This document shows positions 18,494 to 27,516 of a stretch of DNA of 64,000 bases, piece by piece. The first letter of the stretch is position 1; every line of letters starts with the position of its first letter. The stretch is from contig JAGVKG010000046.1 of assembly GCA_020050685.1 (NCBI GenBank), positions 107,963-171,962 of the forward strand. The letters are read 5' to 3'. Below the pieces are notes generated by a model. It did no database searches. It was not told the origin of the DNA and worked only from the letters and a program-made list of their open reading frames with translations. The stretch comes from Candidatus Obscuribacterales bacterium (GTDB taxonomy: Bacteria > Cyanobacteriota > Vampirovibrionia > Obscuribacterales > Obscuribacteraceae). The translations under genes were made by a program, and so were the position numbers.

Positions 18494-20077
18494 ATGATGA
18501 AAAAAATCAAACGAAATCAGTCCGGTTTCTCACTCCTAGCTGTGACTTGCATGGGCGCTATAGCATCCATTTGGCTGTTAGCTACAGTGGGTATGGTGTT
18601 GCCTACTTATCAAAGAGCCTCACAGCAGCGCTACTATACGGTTGTGCGCAGTTCTGCTGAAGCTGCCTTGGACTACACCGTCAAGTATTTGGACTCCGTT
18701 ATGGGTAGTTCGGGCTTTGACAGTATTAGTTCACTTTCCATTCCATCTCAGGTTCTTTCTAATTCTGGTTCGACCGTCTCAGTCTCGATTGCCAATGTTT
18801 CTCCGACAGCCACCTCCTCGGTATATGATCCACAGCTGGATCCAACATCGCCAACTTCAATTGTCACAAAGAACCTCTGGCGGCGGGTTACGGTGGTATC
18901 AACCTTAGGCTCATATAGCAAGAGCATACAAGTCTTACTCAAGCCTTCAATCGGCACCGCCGGTGGTGGTGCAGGTTCAGGATTCCCCTACTATAAATAT
19001 GCCGTCTTTGGCAGAAATCGTGTTTCTCTCAGTGGCAATGCCCGGACTGATGGATATCATTCATCATGGGGACCTTATGGCGGATGGAACGTAAACAGTT
19101 TTGGAGGCCCCGTAGGAGCTAACGGACCATCTACTTGGAACAGTTCCAAGCCACCGACAGTCGATTTGTCTGGTAATGCGGTTGTCGGTGGTAGTCTATC
19201 CGTCTTGTCTGGTGGAGGAATGGGTGGGCCACCTGCCGTAACTCGTTCCGGCAATGCTGTTGTCAACGATCAGTTGTTTGTCAACGGCACCACCTCTGGT
19301 GGCTTCCAGGCAAGCGACGGAGCAACTCCTTTGGCCGGGGACACGGTAAAAGGCTTAACCACTACTAATGGGGAGGCTGATGGAATTCCTCGGCAAGGTG
19401 AACGAACCATATCGTCAACAATTAACAATACAAATCTCTCACAGTCCCAAGAGTCAGTTCCATCTGGATTAACAGCACCGTCAGATGCCTACAATGTTGG
19501 TAGTATAAATGTTTCAGCCAATGGCAGGGTGATTATACAGGCGGGTGCACCACCTCCACCAAGCCCGATCAATGTGAGTGGAAATTCAACTCTATACATT
19601 CCACCGGGTGACTATAATGTTACGTCATTTACTGTATCTGGTAATGGACAATTCATACTTGATTCAGGTTTGGGCACTAATCCGGCGCTGGCCTCCGGCA
19701 CCAATGTGAGAATGTTTGTGCAAGGAAATACAGCCGGATCAAATGCAATTCAAATTTCTGGCAATGCTCTCGTAAATAACAATACATCAGTTCCTGCCAA
19801 GTTCCAGTTTTGGTACAACGGGTCTAAAAACGTTGCTTTGGCGGGAAATGGAAATCTGCATGCACTTATCTATGCGCCAAATTCCTCAGTAAATGTCTCC
19901 GGCAATGGTAATTATTTTGGCTCTATCTTTGCTGCCAACTTCAATGATACTGGCAATGGCATGATTCACTACGACAGATCTCTCGCCAATACCTCATACG
20001 CCTCTTCAGCAGGACTTACCTGGTTGCCGGCTACGTCTGTGACAGGACTGCAAACAGTAAGTTGGCGGGAACTTTAA
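18494..20077 (+). CDS. PilX-like protein with a DUF7305-like S-G-N repeat domain
   Basis: A 527-residue envelope protein. The N terminus resembles PilX pilins: basic residues, QSG|FSLLAVTCMGAIASIW and a hydrophobic helix, but position 5 of the mature form is Ala, not Glu. From about residue 177 to 489 there are ten short strands centred on S-G-N or close variants (for example VSLSGNA, VDLSGNA, FTVSGNG, IQISGNA, VNVSGNG), ending with ALIYAPN and GSIFAAN. This resembles DUF7305 domains and suggests a beta-helix-like tip. ATG 18494 follows GGAGGG by 5 nt. Probably a pilus-associated surface or adhesin-like protein; the role is inferred. Confidence 0.75.
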   Translation: MMKKIKRNQSGFSLLAVTCMGAIASIWLLATVGMVLPTYQRASQQRYYTVVRSSAEAALDYTVKYLDSVMGSSGFDSISSLSIPSQVLSNSGSTVSVSIANVSPTATSSVYDPQLDPTSPTSIVTKNLWRRVTVVSTLGSYSKSIQVLLKPSIGTAGGGAGSGFPYYKYAVFGRNRVSLSGNARTDGYHSSWGPYGGWNVNSFGGPVGANGPSTWNSSKPPTVDLSGNAVVGGSLSVLSGGGMGGPPAVTRSGNAVVNDQLFVNGTTSGGFQASDGATPLAGDTVKGLTTTNGEADGIPRQGERTISSTINNTNLSQSQESVPSGLTAPSDAYNVGSINVSANGRVIIQAGAPPPPSPINVSGNSTLYIPPGDYNVTSFTVSGNGQFILDSGLGTNPALASGTNVRMFVQGNTAGSNAIQISGNALVNNNTSVPAKFQFWYNGSKNVALAGNGNLHALIYAPNSSVNVSGNGNYFGSIFAANFNDTGNGMIHYDRSLANTSYASSAGLTWLPATSVTGLQTVSWREL

Positions 20078-20113
20078 TTAGGTTCTCCGAAGTTGCCTAC
20101 GTTCGATCACTAG

Positions 20114-23100
20114 TTATTCCCAAAGTAATCTTTGGGCAAGCGATGGTCCGATGCCGAAGTATTTTTGCAGGAGAATTGGTTTGGCTTCTGTGGAAACAAT
20201 AAAGCCTGGGCTGACGTATTTGTTCCAGGCAACTTGAAATGCTTCGCGGCCTTTTTCTGATCGAGCAAGCAATTTTGGCACGGGGTGATAGGCAGCAACC
20301 GTTGGTTCAGCATGACCACGTAAGTAGGCTTTGAAGAATTTCTTTTCTGCCTTTTGAAGGGAATTGGGCTTTCCTAAATCATCTGGCTGCGCATATTCAT
20401 ATTTGGGAATGAGATAAGGCTGATTGCTTATTGGTGCCATCACTTCACGGAAACAACGGGCAAAATATTGAGAATGTTCTGCTTCGACATCATCTAGGAA
20501 TACGCGATACGAACCATCGGAACGAATAGTCACTTTTACTAAGTCGTTGGTCAAGTAATGTGGTAACAGTTTGGCTTGCTTAAGTGCAGATAAGATTGCC
20601 ACACCGATATCGTACAAAGAAGACTCTTGTGTGTTTGGCTGACAAACTTCTTTTTGTAAGCGAGAAAATAGTGATGAGTATTTGCGCTGGCCAAGCACCA
20701 TGGAAGCAACTAGTGGTGCGCAGGCAACGTAGGCCAATTGTCCCCAACCAAATGTGAAGCTAAGTGCTGCCAATGAGGCAAGGCTTCCGAGGCTACCGTA
20801 CTCTAACCAAATTCCATGCAGTTGTGCTCGCAGTTCCTTGGCATGAGCTTTGTATCCTAAATTTCTGCGAATATGTGGTGGCGTTAAGGCAAGCTTTCTT
20901 AAGCCTTCCACTTCTACGCAGCCAAGCGAGCGATTGGCATAAGGCTGACCGACTTTCCAAAGCTCGTAAATTTTTTCGCGGCATAATGCGCGATTGATCA
21001 TTTCTTCGTTGAAAGTCTCTAGTGAGGCGAAGACTTCCGCTGGTGTCAGTTCGGAAAACGATGGGTGAACGTGACCAACACCACATTCGATATGTCCATC
21101 ATCAGCAATACCAAAGTAACCATCGTGTTTGCGCACGAAACGATGATAATCATTTAGTCCTTTTTCTAAAGCAGGCGCAATACAAACAACATCCCAATTG
21201 TTCGCTACCTTTTTGGCTGCTAAAGGATCTTTTGTGTTGATGCGCAAACTACGCCCGCGCAATTGCTTGACAGATACAGGCGAAGTAATTGTCGTCAGAT
21301 CTATGAGGGTATTTAAGGCTTGACTGTCCCAACCTTCGCCAAAAATACCGCGCGTACCGATTAAGCACTTTGTGATACCACGTTCAAAAATGTGGGTTGC
21401 CATTGCCACATAAAAACGCGATTCCCATTCGGAAGATTTGCCGGTTATTTCTTTCAACCTGGGATTGCCTTGACGATCTTCCACTATCAGATCAAAGGAA
21501 AATCCTTCGTCGTGAATATATTCATTGGCCGCCGCGATAAATTGCGAGCAAATGCGCTCGTCGACCAAAAGCAGCGAACCCGTCACCAAAGTCGGATTGA
21601 GGAATTGGGAAATTGGTTCTTGCAGTAACTCGGTAATCACAGCAATAGCGCCGCCGGATTCTTCGTCCAAAACACCATTTAGTGATTTTATATCTACGGC
21701 AGACATGCGCTCAAAGTCAGTCACAACTGTGGCTCGCAAATGATCGTTAAGCAATTTGTATTCTGTGTCCAAAATGCGAGCCACTGCTTTTGGTTTGCTT
21801 TTACTGAAAGCCATGACTCGATCAACGGGAGATGCTTGTCGGCGAATGCCTTGCTCAGTCAGTCCAAATCCTAGTTTGCGAATCGCTTTCTTGATTTGAT
21901 CATGCAGGCGATGATTTTCCGCATGGGCACTTACCTTGAGATAATGCAAAGCAAAATCTTCAAGAATCAGCATCCAGTCGTCTAACAGTGGTGCTTGCCG
22001 CAATGTCTCGGAGAGATCGACAGTGAGTGGCATCGGCAACTTGTAAGTCCAAAGATATCGCGTAAAGGCTGCTGCAAGCTCGGGATGTTTCTGCGCAATG
22101 TCTTGTTTGGCATCAGAAGACATTCCTTCTTGCAGACGCTTAACCACCCATTGAGAAAGTCGAGAAATAACTGAACCGTCAGGAGCCTGTGGCACTTCTG
22201 CTTCAGCGGCTGAATTGGCTGTTGCCGCAGACAATTCGCTTTCGTAGGGCTTGTCTGGTTTGCTGGTTAAATCGGTAATTAGTTCGTGGAAAGCCTCGTG
22301 TTGCTTCTCTAAATATTCCATTTCTGCTTCAGTCGGTTCGCAAAAGAAAACCAAATCCTGAAATGGTGCAAGACCACCTTCTTTGACTAGTGCTGGTGTG
22401 GGCACCTGATAATCAATGTTGCCGACAAGCGTGAGATAGCGCGTTTCTTGTGACGCAGACTTTCCTTCTGGTGGCGTGCCTGTCAATCCGACAATAATTG
22501 GATCATCCAATTGCCGGGCAAGATGCGTCATCACCGCTGCCCAATAATCGGTTAAGTGGTGGCATTCGTCAAAAATCACCAAACCAAATTTTTGCCGACG
22601 CAAGGCTTGCAACAAATCTAAGGCATTCTCATGCAAGACCTCTTTGAGGTCTAGTACTTCCGTCAACCGACGGCGTAATCTACTTGTGTGTCGTGAGATC
22701 TCGCGGTCATAAGCTTTGGGATTGTTTTGCATGAGCTCAAAAATTCTCAGCTCAGCGTCGCCTGCCGAAACAGACATTCCTCTAACGATTTCTTCCAGCC
22801 AGGCTTTATGGGCTAGCTTTTCCAAAAGCTCTTGTTCGCGTCCGGGTGTGGACAGCACTTGGTAGGTGAGCAAAGTTATTGGTTTGAGTGGACGCGTCTC
22901 ATGCGTGCCAATCAAATGCTCAACACCGTAGCTTGCCAAATCCGGTGGTAAAAACAGATCAGCCTTTTGTCCCCATTGTGCCTGAATGGTAGTGTTTGGT
23001 GATACCACTAAGCTCGGAACGCCAAATTCCGAAATCAGCTGTAAACCAATAATGGTTTTGCCTGCCCCTGGTGGTGCGACAATGTGCAACTGACGCTCGC

Positions 23101-23242
23101 CACGCTCAAGCTTGATATTTATCAGCTCAACAATTTCTTTTTGATAACGTCTTAAAGGTAACTGAAAGGAAAGATCAGAAAGATCGATCAGACGATTTTC
23201 ATCTACGTCGGTAGCACTTGCATTGAGCTTTTCAAGCACCAT
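20114..23242 (-). CDS. Large SF2 DEAD/DEAH-type helicase
   Basis: A helicase of about 1042 residues. Motif I is APPGAGKT (Lys62), motif II DECHH (Asp225), motif III GLTGTP, and motif VI QLRGRSLR; the second RecA fold has LIGTRGIFGEGWDSQALN. The linker between folds is long and helical. After the helicase core there is a C-terminal region of about 350 residues of unknown type that contains a hydrophobic stretch near residues 810-845, unusual in a helicase. ATG 23242 is my start; GTG 23272 would add 10 residues. It belongs to a poorly described family of bacterial SF2 proteins; a DNA-repair or defence role cannot be decided here. Confidence 0.8.
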   Translation of the reverse strand: MVLEKLNASATDVDENRLIDLSDLSFQLPLRRYQKEIVELINIKLERGERQLHIVAPPGAGKTIIGLQLISEFGVPSLVVSPNTTIQAQWGQKADLFLPPDLASYGVEHLIGTHETRPLKPITLLTYQVLSTPGREQELLEKLAHKAWLEEIVRGMSVSAGDAELRIFELMQNNPKAYDREISRHTSRLRRRLTEVLDLKEVLHENALDLLQALRRQKFGLVIFDECHHLTDYWAAVMTHLARQLDDPIIVGLTGTPPEGKSASQETRYLTLVGNIDYQVPTPALVKEGGLAPFQDLVFFCEPTEAEMEYLEKQHEAFHELITDLTSKPDKPYESELSAATANSAAEAEVPQAPDGSVISRLSQWVVKRLQEGMSSDAKQDIAQKHPELAAAFTRYLWTYKLPMPLTVDLSETLRQAPLLDDWMLILEDFALHYLKVSAHAENHRLHDQIKKAIRKLGFGLTEQGIRRQASPVDRVMAFSKSKPKAVARILDTEYKLLNDHLRATVVTDFERMSAVDIKSLNGVLDEESGGAIAVITELLQEPISQFLNPTLVTGSLLLVDERICSQFIAAANEYIHDEGFSFDLIVEDRQGNPRLKEITGKSSEWESRFYVAMATHIFERGITKCLIGTRGIFGEGWDSQALNTLIDLTTITSPVSVKQLRGRSLRINTKDPLAAKKVANNWDVVCIAPALEKGLNDYHRFVRKHDGYFGIADDGHIECGVGHVHPSFSELTPAEVFASLETFNEEMINRALCREKIYELWKVGQPYANRSLGCVEVEGLRKLALTPPHIRRNLGYKAHAKELRAQLHGIWLEYGSLGSLASLAALSFTFGWGQLAYVACAPLVASMVLGQRKYSSLFSRLQKEVCQPNTQESSLYDIGVAILSALKQAKLLPHYLTNDLVKVTIRSDGSYRVFLDDVEAEHSQYFARCFREVMAPISNQPYLIPKYEYAQPDDLGKPNSLQKAEKKFFKAYLRGHAEPTVAAYHPVPKLLARSEKGREAFQVAWNKYVSPGFIVSTEAKPILLQKYFGIGPSLAQRLLWE

Positions 23243-23353
23243 TTGGCATTTTCTTTCTAGTCGTACGCACACGGGTCATATCTATAGCAGCATAACCAGG
23301 CTGAGCTGGGTTTATTCTACATGCGGATGGGCCCTAGGTGCAACATCAATTAC

Positions 23354-23378
23354 GGGAGGGGAAACCCGCCCCTACACG
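23354..23378. repeat. GC-rich palindrome abutting the nth stop codon
   Basis: GGGAGGGG (23354-23361), AAA, CCCGCCCC (23365-23372), followed by TACACG. On the minus strand this reads as TGTAGGGGCGGG, TTT, CCCCTCCC; the TAG in it is the stop codon of nth. It belongs to the same family as 16553-16577 and 25598-25620. Confidence 0.75.
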
Positions 23379-24115
23379 AGACTGGATGGGCACAAATGGT
23401 TAATTGGACAGTGGGCACAGTCCGGGTTGCGGGCATAGCAAGTTCTCCGTCCGTGCCAGATTAATGTAATCGACAATTTTGACCAATCTTGTTTTGGGAA
23501 GAGCTTCTGCAAGTCCAATTCGATTTTAATCGGATCGCTTTGTTTGGTTAATCCCAGTCTTTTCGATAATCTTTGTACGTGCGTATCAACAGTCCATCCA
23601 GGCACATCGTGCGCCACACCTAAAACCACATTTGCGGTTTTGCGTCCAACGCCAGGCAGCTTGGTCAATTCTTCTTGGGTATTCGGTATCTTGCCACCGT
23701 ATTGTTCCTCAATTGCTTTTGCACAGTTGTGGATATTGGTTGCCTTGGCATTAAAAAATCCGGTTGGGCGGATAATTTTTTTGATTTCTTCCAGTGGTGC
23801 GGAAGCCAGAGCCTTGGCGGTGCCAAATTGCTTGAACAAAATTGGTGTGACCTTGTTGACCATGACATCCGTGCATTGAGCAGAGAGAATCACAGCAATT
23901 AAAAGTTGAAAATCAGAATCAAATATGAGTTCGCAGTCTGCCTCGGGATAACGTTTGCAAAGCAAGTCCATCATGGTCTGGGCCGTTTTTTTGTCGACCA
24001 ATTTCACGGCTTTCACCGTTTTGGTTTTTGCTGTCTTGGCCTTTTTTGCAGGCAATTGCTTTTGCTCCCGATCTAAATTGCGTGATCTAATTTTGAATTT
24101 GTGCGCCGTGACCAA
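23372..24115 (-). CDS. nth: Endonuclease III (DNA glycosylase/AP lyase)
   Basis: Removes oxidised pyrimidines in base-excision repair. The helix-hairpin-helix LPGVGRKTANVV carries the catalytic Lys, and WTVDTHVQRL the catalytic Asp. The C terminus has the [4Fe-4S] ligands C-x6-C-x2-C-x5-C. The start is TTG at 24115, which overlaps ispE by 29 nt and gives a basic N-terminal extension of about 40 residues compared with E. coli Nth; a start inside, near MMDLLCKRYPEAD, would remove it. It is the last gene of the CNNM-ksgA-ispE-nth operon, and its stop codon falls within a GC-rich repeat. Confidence 0.92.
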   Translation of the reverse strand: MVTAHKFKIRSRNLDREQKQLPAKKAKTAKTKTVKAVKLVDKKTAQTMMDLLCKRYPEADCELIFDSDFQLLIAVILSAQCTDVMVNKVTPILFKQFGTAKALASAPLEEIKKIIRPTGFFNAKATNIHNCAKAIEEQYGGKIPNTQEELTKLPGVGRKTANVVLGVAHDVPGWTVDTHVQRLSKRLGLTKQSDPIKIELDLQKLFPKQDWSKLSITLIWHGRRTCYARNPDCAHCPINHLCPSSLV

Positions 24116-25013
24116 TTGATTGGCAAATCAGGCAATCTAACTCGCCATAATTATCTTGCAATTTCCGTTTTAAGAAGTGTGCCATTTCGCAATCAGACAC
24201 AAGTGCAAACATACTTGGGCCGGAGCCTGTAAGCTGGCAGCTCAGTGCGCCAAGATCTTTAGCCTTTTGACAAATATCGGCAAGCTGAGGATGTTTACTA
24301 AAAATCATTGGCTGAAAGACATTGCCAAATGATTCAATAGCGGCTGCCAAATCACCATCTTCAAGATGTTTGCTTGCTTCTTCCAAGTTTGGCTTACACA
24401 AGTCGTATGGATCTGTGGTTTTTACATATTCGTCATAAGCCTGATAGACCCAACTGGTGGCAATCGATAAATTCCTCGGCTTAATCACAAGAAAGTCTAG
24501 TTTGGTTTTGGAGTTGACTCGCGTTAGTACATCGCCGCGCTCAAGACCAATTTGTGTGCCACCGCTCAAACAAAAAGGTACGTCGGCACCGAGTTTGGCT
24601 CCAAGTTCAGCCAATTCCAGGTGGGAAAGTTGTTTACCAAAAAAATGATTGAGGGCCAAAAGCGTTGCCGCACCATTGCCTGAGCCACCGGCAAGGCCCG
24701 CAGCAATCGGCACATTTTTGTTCACCCGAACGGAAAGCTTGCCAGACTTTCCATTTACATTTTCTGCAAATAAGTCAAAGGCTTTGGCAATTAAGTTGGA
24801 ATTATCCAGAGGGAAGTCGCCACTTGCTTGTTGAGACTCGGTGGTAATCTCGATTTGTTTTTTTTCACCAGGCTGGAAGGAAAAGGTCAGCTCGTCTTTC
24901 AGATCAATTGCTTGCATCAAAGTCTGCACTTGATGATAACCATTCGGCAAAAGTCCTGTTATCTCAAAAGTGAGATTGAGTTTGGCTGGAGAATGAACAA
25001 TTATCTCAGTCAT
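24087..25013 (-). CDS. ispE: 4-diphosphocytidyl-2-C-methyl-D-erythritol kinase
   Basis: A GHMP-family kinase of the MEP (non-mevalonate) isoprenoid pathway, about 308 residues. PAKLNLTFEI opens the fold and VPIAAGLAGGSGNGAATL is the ATP-binding loop; GADVPFCLSGG and LTGSGPSMFAL complete the signature. ATG 25013 overlaps the ksgA stop in ATGACTGA, indicating coupled translation; starting at 25037 would add eight unneeded residues. Isoprenoid products feed the quinone side-chain pathway, consistent with the mqnE and ubiD genes elsewhere in the window. Confidence 0.93.
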   Translation of the reverse strand: MTEIIVHSPAKLNLTFEITGLLPNGYHQVQTLMQAIDLKDELTFSFQPGEKKQIEITTESQQASGDFPLDNSNLIAKAFDLFAENVNGKSGKLSVRVNKNVPIAAGLAGGSGNGAATLLALNHFFGKQLSHLELAELGAKLGADVPFCLSGGTQIGLERGDVLTRVNSKTKLDFLVIKPRNLSIATSWVYQAYDEYVKTTDPYDLCKPNLEEASKHLEDGDLAAAIESFGNVFQPMIFSKHPQLADICQKAKDLGALSCQLTGSGPSMFALVSDCEMAHFLKRKLQDNYGELDCLICQSIGHGAQIQN

Positions 25014-26034
25014 TTTCGAAAGGCCCGTTGTCTCCATCTTCTTTGGGTTTCAGTTCCAATAGACGATCTGTTAATTTCGCGAATTGTTCAAGCGATAGCC
25101 TCTCGGCGCGCACTTGCGGATCTAAGTCTTGTTCGTGAAATAGAGCGAGCAATTCTTCTTGAGAAAGACCGGTAAATGCCAGATTGTTCTTGAGCATTTT
25201 TCTTCTTTGGCGGAAGCCTGCCGTAACTACTTGGCGCAAGAGTTTGTAGCTTTGGCAATCTACGCGTGGTTTGGCAAGCGGTACGATTTTGATTACTGCT
25301 GATTGAACTTCTGGTGGTGGCCAGAAACTTCTGCTTTCAATTACTTCCAGCATGGTGGTATCGGCATATAATCTTGCCAGAATGGTCAGTAGGCTGTAGT
25401 CCTTGCCACCTGGTTTTGCCACCAGTCGTTCTGCTACTTCTTTCTGAATCGTCATAACTGCCGAATCAATTAGATGAGTCCAATGCGCTGGTTTGTCAAT
25501 TTCGCCTAAGAGGTAAACAACGATTGGCGAAGTTATTTGGTAGGGGACGTTGCCGATGATTTTGATTTTTGTCGGACTAGGTTCTTCGTCGCTATGAGGG
25601 CGGGGAGACCCCGCCCCTACGGGATGACAATCATTAGGTTGTGCGTCGGGATGACAGTCTTGGGAAGGTTCATCGGCATTGTCGCGCTCTCTTTTTTTGA
25701 TTTTTTTGAAGAGGCGGAGATTCTCTAAGTCGAATTGCAAAAAGTCGCCGTGCACCACATGCAAGTTTGGTGCTTGCCATTCTTCAAGGGCTCGGGCGCA
25801 ACTGCCGTCTAATTCCACTGCATAAACTTGGGCTTTTGTGTCTACCAGGTAGTGCGTGAGAAATCCCAGTCCTGGACCAATTTCTATCACGGTGTCGTTA
25901 GCTTGAATGTTTGATGCCTTACAAATTTTGGCCAGTTTGTCCGGGTCAACCAGGAAATGCTGACCAAGATGTTTTTTCGTGTTGAAATCTCTTGCTTGTT
26001 TAAGCAATTCTGGTCGGCTCAACATCAAAACCAT
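25006..26034 (-). CDS. ksgA: 16S rRNA (adenine1518/1519-N6)-dimethyltransferase RsmA/KsgA, with an insert
   Basis: Dimethylates two adenines near the 3' end of 16S rRNA. LGQHFLVD, IEIGPGLGFLTH (SAM-binding) and NVPYQITSPIV (motif IV) are present. Between HGDFLQFDL and IGNVPYQ there is an extra stretch of about 40 residues (roughly 110-152) containing DCHPDAQPNDCHPVG. Its DNA carries the GC palindrome at 25598-25620 and two TGTCATCCCG cores, so part of this insert is translated repeat. The insert lies before motif IV and probably forms a surface loop. The catalytic motifs are intact, so the enzyme is probably active. Confidence 0.9.
   Translation of the reverse strand: MVLMLSRPELLKQARDFNTKKHLGQHFLVDPDKLAKICKASNIQANDTVIEIGPGLGFLTHYLVDTKAQVYAVELDGSCARALEEWQAPNLHVVHGDFLQFDLENLRLFKKIKKRERDNADEPSQDCHPDAQPNDCHPVGAGSPRPHSDEEPSPTKIKIIGNVPYQITSPIVVYLLGEIDKPAHWTHLIDSAVMTIQKEVAERLVAKPGGKDYSLLTILARLYADTTMLEVIESRSFWPPPEVQSAVIKIVPLAKPRVDCQSYKLLRQVVTAGFRQRRKMLKNNLAFTGLSQEELLALFHEQDLDPQVRAERLSLEQFAKLTDRLLELKPKEDGDNGPFEND
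25598..25656. repeat. GC palindrome and TGTCATCCCG repeats inside ksgA
   Basis: GGGCGGGG (25598-25605), AGA, CCCCGCCC (25609-25616), then CTACGGGATGACA; CGGGATGACA recurs at 25620-25629 and 25647-25656 with a 27-nt period. The stem is identical to the terminator at 16556-16577. In ksgA the region is translated in frame. Confidence 0.8.
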
Positions 26035-26072
26035 TTGTTAGCTATGTCCCGTTGTAATTTTTTTTGTTGTAA

Positions 26073-27503
26073 CTATTTGCTTGGTTCAAGAGATTTTGGC
26101 GGCTTGGAAGACTTTGACGGTTTTTCCGGCTGAGCATTTTGTCCTGCTTCTGCCTCAGTGCCATCACCATTTGCGGATACTTCTACTTTCGGGTGCTTGA
26201 TCAACCTGACTCGAATGATGCGATGGCGGTCGGCCGCTTCCACTCTCAAAGTGTAATTATCGGTGACTACCTCATCTCCAACTTTTGGTTCTTGTCCCAA
26301 ATCACCAAAGATGTGACCACCAAGCGTATTGAACTCTTCGTCTTCGATATTTAGTTCCAGCTTTTCATTCACTTCATCAAGTGAAATTTTGGCATCCAGC
26401 AATATTGAGCCATCTTCTTGTTCTTGAATGAATTCTTGCACAATGTCGTATTCATCGGCAATGTCGCCAACCAACTCCTCCAGCAAGTCTTCAATTGTCA
26501 CAAGTCCGCGCGTTGCCCCATACTCATCCACAACAATCGCCATATGAGTTTTTGTCTTCTTGAACTCTGTTAACAGGTCGCCGGCATTTTTGTTTTCCGG
26601 CACAATCAAAATCTTGCGAGCAAATTCCCGAATGTGTGCGCCGTGCTTGTTATCCACCATGGCTCTTAGTCCATCGCGGATATGCACCAAGCCAAAAATG
26701 GAATCAATATTTTCCTCGTAAATCGGTAAGCGCGAAAGTCCGGCTTGCAAGGTGAGATCGACAAATTCTTTCACAGTTGCTGAAGCCGGCAAACAAATCA
26801 TATCTGTACGTGGTGTCATTACTTCTGAGGCAATTGTGTCTGAAAAATCAAAAACACTGTGCAGCATCTCTTCTTGCTCTTCTTGCAGCACGCCCTCTTC
26901 TTGGCTGGCAGAGACCAACATCTTTAGTTCTTCTTCCGAATAGACAAACTGTCTATGTGGTGGGTCAGTTACTTGCAGCAAGCCGAGAATGAAGGCGGTA
27001 AAACCATTGAGGACTTTGTTGAAAGGCGTTGTTACCCAACACCACACTTCCATCGGCCAAATAATTGCCATCATCACGGATTCGGCGCGCTGGAATGTCC
27101 AAGTTTTTGGAATTAATTCACCAAAAACGGTTTGTAAAAAAGCTGTGATTGAAAAGGCAACCACATAACAAATTGCTTGAGCTGCTGATGCAACTGGTTT
27201 GGCTAATTCTTCTGATAATCCCAGGCTCATCACATAATCGGTCAAATGGTGAGCAAATGTATGTTCACCCAAGGAACCCAAAGCTAGTGTACATAATGTA
27301 ATACCCAGCTGGCAGGCGGCAATAAAAGTATCCGGATGATCCAACTGCTTTTGTACCAGCTCAGCTGTCTTGTTTCCCTCTTCCACTAATTGATCAACGC
27401 GCGTACGACGAATACGAGCAAGCGCCATTTCCGCCGCAACGAAAAAGGCGTTCAAGGCAATTAAGAGTGGAATGAAGATGATTTGAATAATCTGACCGGG
27501 CAC
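26073..27503 (-). CDS. CNNM/CorC-type transporter protein (HlyC/CorC family)
   Basis: A 476-residue membrane protein. A CNNM/DUF21 domain with four hydrophobic segments (about 1-200), opening with IPLLIALNAFFVAAEMAL, is followed by two CBS domains (about 215-335) and a CorC_HlyC domain (about 350-435). The tail is a short Ser/Lys/Pro repeat. CNNM proteins export magnesium or affect cobalt and magnesium tolerance; the ion here is inferred. It is the first gene of the CNNM-ksgA-ispE-nth operon. GTG 27503 lies inside a perfect hairpin, and AGGAG is 15 nt upstream, so the start is less certain than usual. Confidence 0.88.
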   Translation of the reverse strand: MPGQIIQIIFIPLLIALNAFFVAAEMALARIRRTRVDQLVEEGNKTAELVQKQLDHPDTFIAACQLGITLCTLALGSLGEHTFAHHLTDYVMSLGLSEELAKPVASAAQAICYVVAFSITAFLQTVFGELIPKTWTFQRAESVMMAIIWPMEVWCWVTTPFNKVLNGFTAFILGLLQVTDPPHRQFVYSEEELKMLVSASQEEGVLQEEQEEMLHSVFDFSDTIASEVMTPRTDMICLPASATVKEFVDLTLQAGLSRLPIYEENIDSIFGLVHIRDGLRAMVDNKHGAHIREFARKILIVPENKNAGDLLTEFKKTKTHMAIVVDEYGATRGLVTIEDLLEELVGDIADEYDIVQEFIQEQEDGSILLDAKISLDEVNEKLELNIEDEEFNTLGGHIFGDLGQEPKVGDEVVTDNYTLRVEAADRHRIIRVRLIKHPKVEVSANGDGTEAEAGQNAQPEKPSKSSKPPKSLEPSK

Positions 27504-27516
27504 CAGGTCTGGTGCC
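27499..27516 (-). promoter_or_regulatory. Palindrome over the CNNM start codon
   Basis: GGCACCAG and CTGGTGCC are perfect 8-bp arms around a 2-nt loop. The GTG start (27501-27503) is inside one arm, and the nearest AGGAG is on the far side. The hairpin could hide the start codon or bring it close to the ribosome site. Confidence 0.5.
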
